A DNA stretch of 64,000 nucleotides from Liolophura sinensis. Lineage: Eukaryota; Mollusca; Polyplacophora; Chitonida; Chitonidae. How positions within the stretch are numbered: position 1 is the first letter of the stretch; each line of letters begins with the position of its first letter. Both the position numbers and the translations under genes were made by a program. Location: positions 20,023,338 to 20,087,337 of the forward strand of contig NC_088302.1 of assembly GCF_032854445.1 (NCBI RefSeq), written 5' to 3'. Below are positions 1 to 8,560 of this stretch, piece after piece. Below the pieces are notes generated by a model. The model made no database searches and was not told the origin of the DNA. It worked only from the letters and a program-made list of their open reading frames with translations.

Positions 1-1000
1 TGCATTTTACTGGGTGGAAAAATATTCAAACTATAAATCAAACTATTCTCTGGAATTTTTCAAACAGTATTTAATGGTCTTTCATCTGAGGTGTACTACA
101 TTTAGTGTGTTTTTGCCTTTAACATTGGTTACCATAAGGTAGTCCCAATAATAACTTATTTTGACTTGGTAAAAAGAGAGACAGAAGTTTCAAAATCTCT
201 TCAGGTCTTAATACAGGAAATATTCGCGACCTCAATTTGTCCAGTTGTATATCTCGGGTTAAACCCCAGGTTAATCTTTCCTTCCTTTGGCCACCCACAT
301 CTTCTCAAAATCTCTGTGTTTGATCTCCTGTAGGTTTATCGACGGGGTCAACATTTGTGTGAACACGGACCCCAAACCTCAAATCCCATTGGTCAGATTT
401 ACTCTGGCTCTACTTTGGTATCGATTCGATTTGCCTTTAACCTTGGTTTCAGCTTTTGGTCAGATGAAAAAAATAAACTTGATGTTACAACAAGTTTGGA
501 ACTAAATCTAAACAAATTGTCTGTTCATACCAGTTTTACTGAACATTAATCCCATGTTAATTTGCGTAGAAAATCGTTAGTGAAGACCATTTTTGTTTTT
601 ATCTGTTAGTGCCATTCTCATCTGTGACCAGAGCAGCTTCACAAATACCCATAAATATTTTTTCATTCTTTTGTAAGAAACAATCTTTCAGTATGATGTT
701 ATTGGGTCATTTATTACCAACTTATCTGTTAGTGCCATGGTTTGTTATCTCTGTGAATCTTTCAATTTTACCTTGATTTGCTCAGAAGTTTTGGTAAATA
801 GCGAATACTTGTACCTGTGCCTTATGAACAGGTGTGGTTGGAAAGTGATTCCTTCAGTATGAATTAATCTGCAGCAATATGTATTGTTATATGCAAACTA
901 TGATTGTGATTATTTGTGACAGGATGATGCAGTGTTGATTACAGACAGCTCCCACATTTGACCTTTGAACCTTTATTTCATTTTTAATTATCTATTTCAG
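1..1000. other. Intron sequence upstream of exon 1
   Basis: AT-rich non-coding sequence ending in a good acceptor (tctatttcag at 991-1000). The phrase tctgttagtgccat recurs near 603 and 725, a short direct repeat. No exon for the myosin P-loop (GESGAGKT type) is seen, so that exon lies further left. Confidence 0.7.
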
Positions 1001-1116
1001 GTGAATCCATTGTTAGAGGCATTTGGGGAATGCCAAAACTGCAATGAATGACAACTCTAGTCGGTTTGGCAAATATCTAGAACTGAAGTTCACACCAGCT
1101 GGAATACTTACAGGAG
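1001..1116 (+). CDS. Exon 1 in window: myosin switch I, frame broken
   Basis: Encodes VNPLLEAFG, then GNAKTAMNDNSSRFGKY and the strand that follows it. This is the diagnostic myosin switch I segment; the NxNSSRFGK loop contacts nucleotide phosphate and Mg. The two halves are in different frames: the run of four G at 1025-1028 has one base more than the conserved EAFGNAKT needs, and as written the frame stops at 1049-1051. Removing one G makes the exon fully collinear with the family. It ends with a gtaata donor in phase 1 and joins exon 2 to give TGAKITDYL. The start is inferred from the cag acceptor; the preceding coding exon is outside the window. Confidence 0.9.
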
Positions 1117-2066
1117 GTAATATAATCCATATATGTTGTTCTAATAGCACAATATCCAAGCTTGTTGGGGGCAACAATACATTAATTTCCGGGATCTTGC
1201 TTGCTAAACGAGGCTGGTTGAACCAGGTTGGATGAACACGGCTACCTGAACAAGACTGATTAACAACTGGCTGAACCAGGCTGGCTGAACAAAAAGGCTG
1301 GCTGAACTAGACAGGTTAAAGTAAAAAAGTTGACTGAACTAACAAAGGCCGGCTGTAGAAGGCTAATTAAACTAAAAAAGTTTGCCAAACAAGGGTGGCT
1401 GAACTAAGCTGGCTGAGCAAGGTTGACTGAAACAGGCTGGCTGAACCAGATTGACTGAAAAATCTATGTTATGTCAGCTACCACTAGCCTAAAAGCAAAC
1501 TGGCTGTGTGTTCGAGTGCAGCTATCTGTAGTTCGGCTTCGATATTACGTCACACGGGTTGCCATAGCCCCTGGCGAAGTGTGACGATCTCGTCCGAGCT
1601 TTTCCTGAACTCATAAATCTGTTACACGTAACATAACAAAATATTCTTTAGGTATGGCATGAAATACCAAAGAAATAAATACAACACTTATTCTTTTATG
1701 CATAAGGCAAGAAAGTCATGTTTTTTAATGCAGATTAGCAAACATAGATCTGAGTATGGTGTATCATGATTTTTATTTGACAACAATAGTGCAAGATTAA
1801 ATATCTTTTTACAGATAGCCACACATGCTTTCATGAACCAGCTTTATACTTAAGCCATACTAAAACTGACTTACATGCTTCGGAGCCTGTCCCATATTGG
1901 CCCGAATCCCACCCATGTCTAAACTCTAGAGCTGTCTCCCCTTGCGTTGTATTGTCAGAAGGCTTGATACCAGTAGTTTATGCACTATAAACGTAACAAC
2001 CCAGATCTGAGAGGTTACTGGAATTGATGTTACACATCTTATGACATATCTCCTTATTTTACTTAG
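1117..2066. other. Intron 1
   Basis: Holds a degenerate tandem repeat (1205-1470), otherwise AT-rich unique-looking sequence. No gene seen. Confidence 0.7.
1205..1470. repeat. Degenerate tandem repeat, GCTGGCTGAAC unit
   Basis: About fifteen imperfect copies of a 12-20 base unit built on gctggctgaacaagg or gctggctgaaccag. Spacing is irregular and many copies carry substitutions, so the array looks old. It lies 90 bases downstream of exon 1 and has no visible coding role. Confidence 0.75.
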
Positions 2067-2214
2067 CTAAGATCACGGACTACCTACTGGAGAAAACTCG
2101 CGTTACCCAACAGGGGGCGGGCGAGAGGAGCTTCCACATCTTCTATTACCTGTTTGCCGGCATGACACGAGAGGAGCTGAGTAATTACTACCTGGAAACA
2201 CCTGAGGACTACAG
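2067..2214 (+). CDS. Exon 2: myosin head after switch I
   Basis: Reads (A)KITDYLLEKTRVTQQGAGER followed by SFHIFYYLFAGMTREEL, the conserved gERnFHIFYqll block of the upper 50-kDa domain. Entered in phase 1 from exon 1 (g|ct = Ala) and left in phase 2 (ag|g = Arg of EDYR). No indels. The donor sits in a 22-base tandem array (separate entry), so at least two extra identical donors follow within 66 bases. Confidence 0.95.
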
Positions 2215-2295
2215 GTGAGAACTAATCAGGTTACAGGTGAGAACTAATTAGGTTACGGCTGAGAACTAATAAGGTTACAGGTGAGAAGTAATCAA
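2211..2295 (+). repeat. 22-bp tandem array that multiplies the exon 2 donor site
   Basis: Four copies of a unit beginning acaggtgagaactaat start at 2211, 2233, 2255 and 2277. The first copy spans the exon 2/intron 2 border (ac ag|gtgaga). Copies two and four keep ag|gtgag; copy three has ggctgaga and has lost the GT. The authentic donor is therefore followed by near-identical decoys 22 and 66 bases downstream. Intronic sequence read in the exon frame stops at once (agg tga). Confidence 0.9.
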
Positions 2296-2988
2296 TTACA
2301 AGTTAACAAATTTCTTCACTTCCTAGCTTTTCTTCACTTCCTAGCTTTGGACAGTGAGGACGCGTGTTCAAATCCAGCTCTCGCTGCTTGGTTTCTCTTG
2401 CGGCTTTAAGTCAGGATGTTTGCCATGTACCTCTGGATGTGCGGTTGTTTCTCAGTTTGCCATATCCACAAACACTGAACGCCGTGATATATAGACAAAC
2501 GTTCCTGATAAAGACAGATTTAAACATGGAAATTCATCGGACTGGTAGTGGAGGTGGCATTTATAGAAGTTGGCGAGGAAGTACACTAACACTAAGTTCC
2601 ATATGGATGTACAACTTTTTGGTTTAGGTCTGTAAACACGACGTTTGGGTTTAGTTACTAACGTCGTTATCAAGTGGCACAACGCATGGTTAGATGAGAT
2701 CAAGCATTTCTATAATTACAAAAGTATATGCTTGGATTGAACAAGAGATCGGACTACGATGTTCTTTACAGCTTTTATACAGCTGGTCTAACTAGTCCGG
2801 GTAGGTACGATCTTGAAGTCGGTATTCTTACAAGTGACTTTGCTACTTAAATAATCTATAAAATAGTGATAGTTAAAGCAAAAGTCACCTTTCCATACTG
2901 GCGAAGAGAGGTTAACCTGTTGCTTTAAGCGTGTAACAACTGAAATGTCGTCACTAAAGGGAGACAACCGGATCTTTTCTGTTATCAG
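2215..2988. other. Intron 2
   Basis: Begins inside the donor array. A stretch near 2345-2440 with a gttcaaatccagc B-box-like motif resembles the tRNA-derived repeats found elsewhere in the window. The open frames here are short and unrecognised. Confidence 0.6.
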
Positions 2989-3109
2989 GATACTTCGCGA
3001 CGAGGCCCGCGGAGGACCGGTATTCAACTCAGCTGCTGATATAGAAAGCCACAGACTGATGTTCCACAAACAACTGAACATCCTAAAACTTGTGGGCTTC
3101 ACGGAATGG
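2989..3109 (+). CDS. Exon 3: myosin upper 50-kDa domain
   Basis: Translates as (R)ILRDEARGGPVF, a surface insertion, then a segment ending HKQLNILKLVGFTEW. This matches the myosin region running up to the Vgf..eE helix. Starts with one base completing the Arg codon; ends in phase 0 before gtgggt. A second possible donor (ggtaca, GT at 3114) would break the frame into exon 4 and was not chosen. No indels. Confidence 0.9.
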
Positions 3110-3839
3110 GTGGGTACATTTAGATTCAGACACCATTTTATCTCATATACACCGGTACGTCATAACACAGGATTAGTCGATAATGCCAAGGTTAGAAGAT
3201 TCTCCATCTTGGTCAAATGAACGCAGAGCCATTGGTAACAAAATGTTGTCTAAGGAGGGTATAGTTCTTTTGAAGTCAAATTTCTTTCATGATATTAAGT
3301 GACTTAAGAATGACATCTAAAAGAGGATGTGTTATGAGAAAGTATATATCAGTGGTTAACCAATGTTAGTTATTCTTCAGTGATGGACTGATACACATGC
3401 TTCTCTTTATTGATTAATCAATATAAGGTCTAGTTTTCAAGGGTTAACCAGTGTAAAATTATTCTTCAGTGATGGATTGGTACACAAGCTACTCTTTATT
3501 GGTTAATTCACTGTAAGATCTTGTCTTCAAGAGTTAACCAATGCGAAAGTTATATTTTCAGTGATTAACCAATGTAAGGTCTTGTCTTCAAGAGTTAGCC
3601 AATGTGAAAGTTATATTTTTTCATTGATTAACCAATGTAAAACCTATTCCTGGGTGATTAACCAATAGAAAAAGTTATTCTTCAATGATTAAGAAAACTC
3701 TAAAGTTATTCTAGAGGGATTAACCAATGTGAATGCTATTCTTCAATAATTAACCAATCTAAAGGTTATTCTTCAGTGATTAATGAACCCAACCAAACTT
3801 GGATTGATTTATTCTTAATCTTCTTCATTTTGATTACAG
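3110..3839. other. Intron 3
   Basis: Mostly a degenerate minisatellite (3345-3785, separate entry), followed by a pyrimidine-rich acceptor (ttgattacag). Confidence 0.7.
3345..3785. repeat. Degenerate minisatellite, about 33-bp unit (GATTAACCAATGTAAAGTTATTCTTCAGT)
   Basis: About a dozen imperfect copies combining gttaaccaatgtaa with gttattcttcagtgatt. Spacing ranges from about 30 to 80 bases because some copies include an extra block (acacatgcttctctttattg). Reading frames are not kept. Confidence 0.8.
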
Positions 3840-3957
3840 GAGATTTCAATGATTTTCACTTTGCTGGGCGCTGTTCTCCACACCACAAATATCACCTTGC
3901 CAAAACACGAAGAATCGGACCTTGTCTATATTGTGGACGAGTTGCCATTACACATTG
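3840..3957 (+). CDS. Exon 4: myosin head, AVLH segment
   Basis: Reads EISMIFTLLGAVLHTTNITL, then an acidic strand ending LPLHIG. It corresponds to the myosin i..ILaavLHLGNi.F element, with HTTNI in place of HLGNI. Acceptor gattacag, phase 0 entry; donor gtatgt, phase 1 exit. No indels. Confidence 0.9.
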
Positions 3958-4302
3958 GTATGTTGTCCTGAATATACAAAATATACAAAATCAGTATCCG
4001 TTGATTTTTTTCTGTGTGTTTTGTATAAAGGCAATGATGGTTGAGTACAGTAGCCCTGTTTCAGTGTGTGTGTCTTTGCATAAAATGCTACATGGTATCC
4101 GATTAGTCATTGTCTTTATTAAGCAGATAACTCCTTATAGGATAATCAGATTCTTGCAGGATACTCTCAGGTCATTTTTTACTTCGTAAGTCAAGCATTA
4201 TTGGCCATTTTTAACCGTAACTCTGTATCCAAAAGGATATATTTTGCTATCATACTTATGTGGAATTAAATGGGTCTGTATATTACATTTATTTCTCTAC
4301 AG
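3958..4302. other. Intron 4
   Basis: 345 bases of AT-rich sequence, no feature recognised beyond the splice sites. Confidence 0.7.
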
Positions 4303-4373
4303 TGTGTAAATTGATGGGATTGAACGAAGCGGCCGTGGCGGAGTCCCTTTCTCCAGTGCCACATACACCAGAG
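4303..4373 (+). CDS. Exon 5: myosin head, helix before the TEDS site
   Basis: 71-base exon giving (V)CKLMGLNEAAVAESL, then SPVPHTPE. This fits the myosin LLgl....l..aL helix, with an unusually short loop after it. The final Glu lies about 16 residues upstream of the RDAIAKAL motif of exon 6, the TEDS-rule position. If that placement is right, the acidic residue removes the need for phosphorylation there. Ends in phase 0 before gtgagc. Confidence 0.85.
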
Positions 4374-4584
4374 GTGAGCATTGCAGTACAAATTGCAATA
4401 TGTGTGGGATGGCTAATGAAACGCCTTGGTGTCAAGTCCGAGGTTGTAAGGGGAGTTCGGTTAGATTTCTTTATTTCTTTCTTTATTTGTTTACGAGTTA
4501 ACACAATTTGATGATGACACAATGTAATGATAACAGTGGATGATTTAGTAAGTGATGACAAAATACTTTTACTGTTTCAGGGAG

Positions 4585-4718
4585 CGAGTCATCATGAACA
4601 AAAACCTCCACCAAGCGAAGGATGGGTCGGGATGCTATCGCCAAGGCGCTGTAACGCACGGCTGTTGGCTGATTGTACGTCAGATCAACATGCGTCTGAA
4701 ACCACAGGTCGAATATAA
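4585..4718 (+). CDS. Exon 6: myosin actin-binding region, internally frame-shifted
   Basis: Reads RVIMNKNLHQAKDG, then must switch frame at about 4624-4627 to read RDAIAKAL (4628-4651), and switch back to read WLIVRQINMRLKPQVEY from 4666. Compared with the myosin consensus (RDAlAkaLY.RLF.WLv..IN), there seems to be one extra base near 4627, an extra A at 4653-4654, and about five missing bases near 4664-4666. The changes sum to a multiple of three, so one frame stays open but about a dozen conserved residues are scrambled. The acceptor is also unusual: the obvious cag at 4578-4580 gives the wrong phase, and agggag|cga at 4584 is needed to join exon 5 in frame. Exit phase 2 (aa|g). Confidence 0.8.
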
Positions 4719-5274
4719 GTAAGTTTTTTATATTTATTTATGTATTTTATTGTAGTTTTACCTCCACACTCAAGAGTATTTCACAAATCTGGTTCAAGCT
4801 CAATTGATCATTGTTCTCTGGCAATGTCAGTTTGCTAAAAAAGCTCTCTCAGGAATGAAATGTTTTCCATGCATGACATCAGGTAACAAGCTAGTCCAAT
4901 TATGAAAGTTTCATAAGTAACGTCGGCTTGTTTTCACTTCGAGATGAGTTTCTCACTATATCAAACTACACAAGAAGGTTCTGATGTTGTCTTTAAAAGG
5001 CGAAAGAATGCGCAAAACCGGATAATGCAATTAAAATGATGAAACACGAATTTGTGAGTCAGAATATATAATGATGTATAAGTGTTCAGTAACCAGACGG
5101 ATTATAGACAAATGTTAAAATAAGAGAAAAAACTTCGAAGTAAGTTTAATAACTATTTTAACGCAAGATACCTCTTGACTTTAAAAACGATGACTGCTTT
5201 TGTACAAGAATCCGTCCAAAATTTAATAATACTATGTAGAAATATATTTCTTATATGATGTCATTTTTGTCCAG
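4719..5274. other. Intron 6
   Basis: AT-rich intron. A fragment at 4735-4795 (tttacctccacactcaagag and flanks) resembles the 3' tail of the common SINE family in this window, reverse orientation. Nothing else recognised. Confidence 0.6.
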
Positions 5275-5502
5275 GCAAAAAACTCGACTTGAGCGTGGGA
5301 ATATTGGATATGTCTGGATTTGAAAACTTCACCAACAACAGTTTTGAACAGTTGTGCATCAACGTGGCCAATGAGCAGATGCAATAATTACTTCAACGAT
5401 CATTTGTTTGTGGAGGAACAGAGAGAGTATGAGACAGAGAGAGTTCCCTGGACTCATATCAAACATCCAAACAACAAGGAACTCCTCAGCATGTTTCTGG
5501 CT
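5275..5502 (+). CDS. Exon 7: myosin switch II and relay, two 1-base frame breaks
   Basis: Carries the switch II motif as [12 protein letters not shown], followed by [32 protein letters not shown] and the relay helix to LLSMFLA. The family norm is LDIfGFE; here it is DMSGFE. Two single-base excesses break the frame: a run of six A at 5277-5282 where five are needed to join exon 6, and taat at 5385-5388 where tat (Tyr) is expected. As written the frame stops at 5321-5323. Exit is in phase 0 before gtaagt. Apart from the indels, residue conservation is high, which argues against old decay. Confidence 0.88.
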
Positions 5503-6381
5503 GTAAGTGTGTATTTATGTGCAGTTTTATATATATTTTCACAGAAGTCAAAGCAGGACGATAATTGACAACTTGGTCACACGTACCTCAGCTAGAATTT
5601 TGTTCTGACTGTTCATGTAAATGCTATAATAGTAACAAATTTATATCATGTTATTTATTTTATATTTGTGAAATAGCAAATAGTGAAACGTCGAGAATAA
5701 AAGCTCTATCAAACATTCGAAAATGGAAAGACGGGTGCTGTATATAAGCATTTTTTGTGTGAAGTTCTTTTCTTTCATGGAAATTCATGTAACTACCACT
5801 CACACGGCTAGTTACACAATCAGCTCAGGGCTTAAGCTGTAACCACTTTGTTAGTTATACCAGTTTACCACTTTACTGTTCGCTATTGTCTATCGCAGCA
5901 GTTAGCTGTAAGCTTTTGGATCATGTTACTGTACAAGAACTGTATGAATGTCCACGAGCATGGACACTATAATTACGTTGTTAATATCGCATTAACGCAT
6001 TACGTTGGTGTAGAAACATCTGGCCACTGGTGTGTCAGCCACAACGTCTGTATTTATGCCATTGGGGTAGAGCCGCTGGTCTGTTAGACATAACCATAAC
6101 GTCTGTATTAAAGCAATTGGGGTAGAGCCGCTGGTCTGTTAGCCATAACCATAGCGTCTGTGTTTATGTCATTGACGTAAAACGTTTGTTTGTTGGCCAC
6201 AGTGTCTGTATTTATGCCATTATTGTAGAAACCGCTGGGTCTGTTAGCCACAACGTCTGTATTAATGCATTATTGTAGAAAACGCTGGGTCTGTTAGCCA
6301 CAACGTCTGTATTTATGCCATTATTGTTAGAAACCGCTGGGTCTGTTAGCCACAACGTCTGTATTTATGCCATTATTGTAG
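5503..6381. other. Intron 7
   Basis: First half AT-rich and featureless. From about 6005 it becomes a tandem array that includes copies of the exon 8 acceptor (separate entry). Confidence 0.75.
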
Positions 6382-6400
6382 AAACCACTGGGTCTGTTAG
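6005..6400 (+). repeat. About 51-bp tandem array that multiplies the exon 8 acceptor and exon start
   Basis: About eight copies of a unit containing aaaccgctgggtctgttagc, cacaacgtctgtatttatgc and cattattgtag. The last copy crosses the intron/exon border: its attattgtag is the exon 8 acceptor, and aaaccactgggtctgttagc is the first exon sequence (KPLGLLA). Upstream copies begin after acceptor-like tag at 6229, 6279 and 6331, with older copies near 6013, 6070, 6123 and 6178. Spacing of the last four is 50, 52 and 51. Using an upstream copy at 6331 keeps frame but brings in the tag at 6379-6381 as a stop. Confidence 0.9.
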
Positions 6401-6546
6401 CAATCATGGACGAAGAATCCCGCTTCCCACAAGCCTCGGGACGCCACGCTCGTGGAGAAGATGGCCACAAACTGTACTGACCCCGTCAACTTCCAGAGGT
6501 CCTTCACAAGCAACCTTGATTCTCCGTCACACACTACGCAGGAACG
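6382..6546 (+). CDS. Exon 8: myosin head from the LDEE segment to HYAG, two 1-base frame breaks
   Basis: Reads KPLGLLAIMDEESRFPQAS, the family ll.lLDEEc.fP.at segment. DATLVEKMATN and NFQRSFTSNLD follow, and the exon closes with FSVTHYAGT (family F.i.HYAG.V.Y). Two indels are implied. GGG at 6438-6440 has one base too many for QASDATL and gives a stop at 6478-6480. TT at 6520-6521 is one base short for LDFSVTHYAG. With both corrected the exon leaves in phase 0 and joins exon 9 as HYAGTVDY. The exon start lies inside the tandem array described above. Confidence 0.87.
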
Positions 6547-8435
6547 GTAAGTAAATAATTTCCGGGTCAAAGTTTACGGGAAATGGTATATCGCACATTT
6601 GTACATGTATATATCTTTGAGTCTAATCCACCATTCCTCTATTGGTACTGCCCATCAACATTCACAATCAACCAGTTTTTGAAACCTATTCTGATGCAAG
6701 ATGTCTCAATTTTATTCAAAATATCTAACCTTACATCAAAGGAGCCTGATGGAAGAATTATGCTGTGTTCCCGGAACACTCTCCAACAACGGTTTTTTTT
6801 CCAAACATGTTATCTAGCATGCTGTAACTCTACCAGCCTGCCTTGTATTAGATATCCAGGACATGCGCTATTGGATTTTCATCTGAAAAAATGTAACTTA
6901 GGTCAGATAAGCTGAAAATTCAATACTGTAGCGGTTTACCTCTAAAATCTGAAAAATGCGGGATAAGTCTTCCAAATGTACCGCTCCATCATAGTTTACT
7001 TGATAGTCCCTGGTTGAACGCAGTACAATTACTGAACATATTTACTTGCATACATTTACCCTTCAAGGGGACGCAACTCCAGAGAGCATAGTTTAGGATT
7101 GGGTATAATATAAAAGACTGCAGTATGGAAGTAAATCCAGGACCAGGTACGACGGTGTGATAATTGTCAAATGCTCACATATGACCAATGAAATACGGCC
7201 TCTTGTTAATTTACCTCATTTAAGGTTTTATTCTAACTGTTAGTATAAGTGTTTTGTAAGACCAGCAACTTAAACACATCCTAGCAATAAGGTCTTAGCC
7301 AGAATAAGTTTAAAAAAAAAATGCAAATTAATTAATATATTGAACGTCACTGGTCTAGAATTATTGATACCGCTCGTGTATTTGGTGATGTCACTGACTC
7401 AGATGTTTGATTGGTTCTCCCGTGGACTACCAGCTCTTGGCCAGTGAAGTCACGTGTTCGAATCTAGGCGTCCTGTTACTACCCTTTGCCCCAGGCAATG
7501 GAAATAGTATACTCTGAGGAACTCCACAGGAAAAATTATCAGCCCTTGACCCTTGATGGCAATGTTTCAAATGCAGGCTACTATTTATGCCTAACCAATT
7601 TATTTCAATCACATCAATATCTTTGCCATTAGTAAAATAATCCTCATTTGGTTTTAATGCAACTTTGCGGGGTTCTTTGAGGGATTTTAAAAATATTTTA
7701 AAGCACATAATAGAAGAAGTTTCCTAGCATTAGTATCAATTATCCAAACCTTTTTTAGCTGCTCCCCTTTGTAATATTACCCGCTTTTTATGACGTCATG
7801 ATGGTCAAGCGATTACGTATCACACAACTAGATGTTGCAGCGTCATTCAGACGAACTAAAGACACTCTATGCATCAGAAACAGCATGCAGCGTGACACAC
7901 GAAACACGTTGCACTGGGGCATTTAGTGTTGGAAACATTAGCACTGGTTCAGATTGCACAAAATAAATGTAATAAGCTTGGGCGAGTTAGATTTGTCTCT
8001 ATTAAAACAGATAACAAAAATTGTCTCAGTATTTTTCTTGTGGTGTTGAATGGAGGTTGGGGGAGACAAGTTTGGATTTTAGTTGCCATACACTGTAAGC
8101 TCTAGGACAGATTCCACAAAGACATTTCTGACTTCGGTCAAAATTAAAACGTTGTCACAATGTTTAGTTTTCTGTAATGGAAGTTGAATTTTTGCAAAAT
8201 TTGTCATAAGATAGCATTGATGAGGTGGTCAAAAGTTTAATTCACAGACTTGAAAATAAGTTCTGAAATCATATTTCAAATTGTGGAATTGGGCCCAGAG
8301 CTATAAATCACAACAGATGAACAGACGGCCTGTAATTGAAATAACCTCTCTTTAAAAGCTATGCGTCCTTACAATCCATAATATTTTCATCAATACAGTG
8401 TTTCGTAATATTTGCTGCTTCCATGACGTTTCCAT

Positions 8436-8560
8436 AATTTGATTTATTTATTTGATTGGTGTTTTACACCGTACTCAAGAATATTTCATCATACGATGCG
8501 ACCACATTATGGTGGGAAGAAACCGGATAGAGCGGGGGTGGGGGGGGGGGGGTGGAGGGG
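8436..8560 (-). repeat. SINE relic (3' tail type) with poly-G expansion
   Basis: Contains ttggtgttttacaccgtact and caagaatatttcat, then cacattatggtgggaagaaa. This is the reverse complement of the tail shared by the + strand relics at 12.4, 28.4 and 30.1 kb. It is followed at about 8535-8566 by long G runs. Reads like the common mollusc SINE core; exact family not assigned. Confidence 0.65.

Noticed and set aside
3101-3120. Alternative donor GT at 3114 for exon 3
   Set aside because: Would leave exon 3 in a phase that does not fit exon 4; donor at 3110 gives the conserved GFTEW|EISMIF join.
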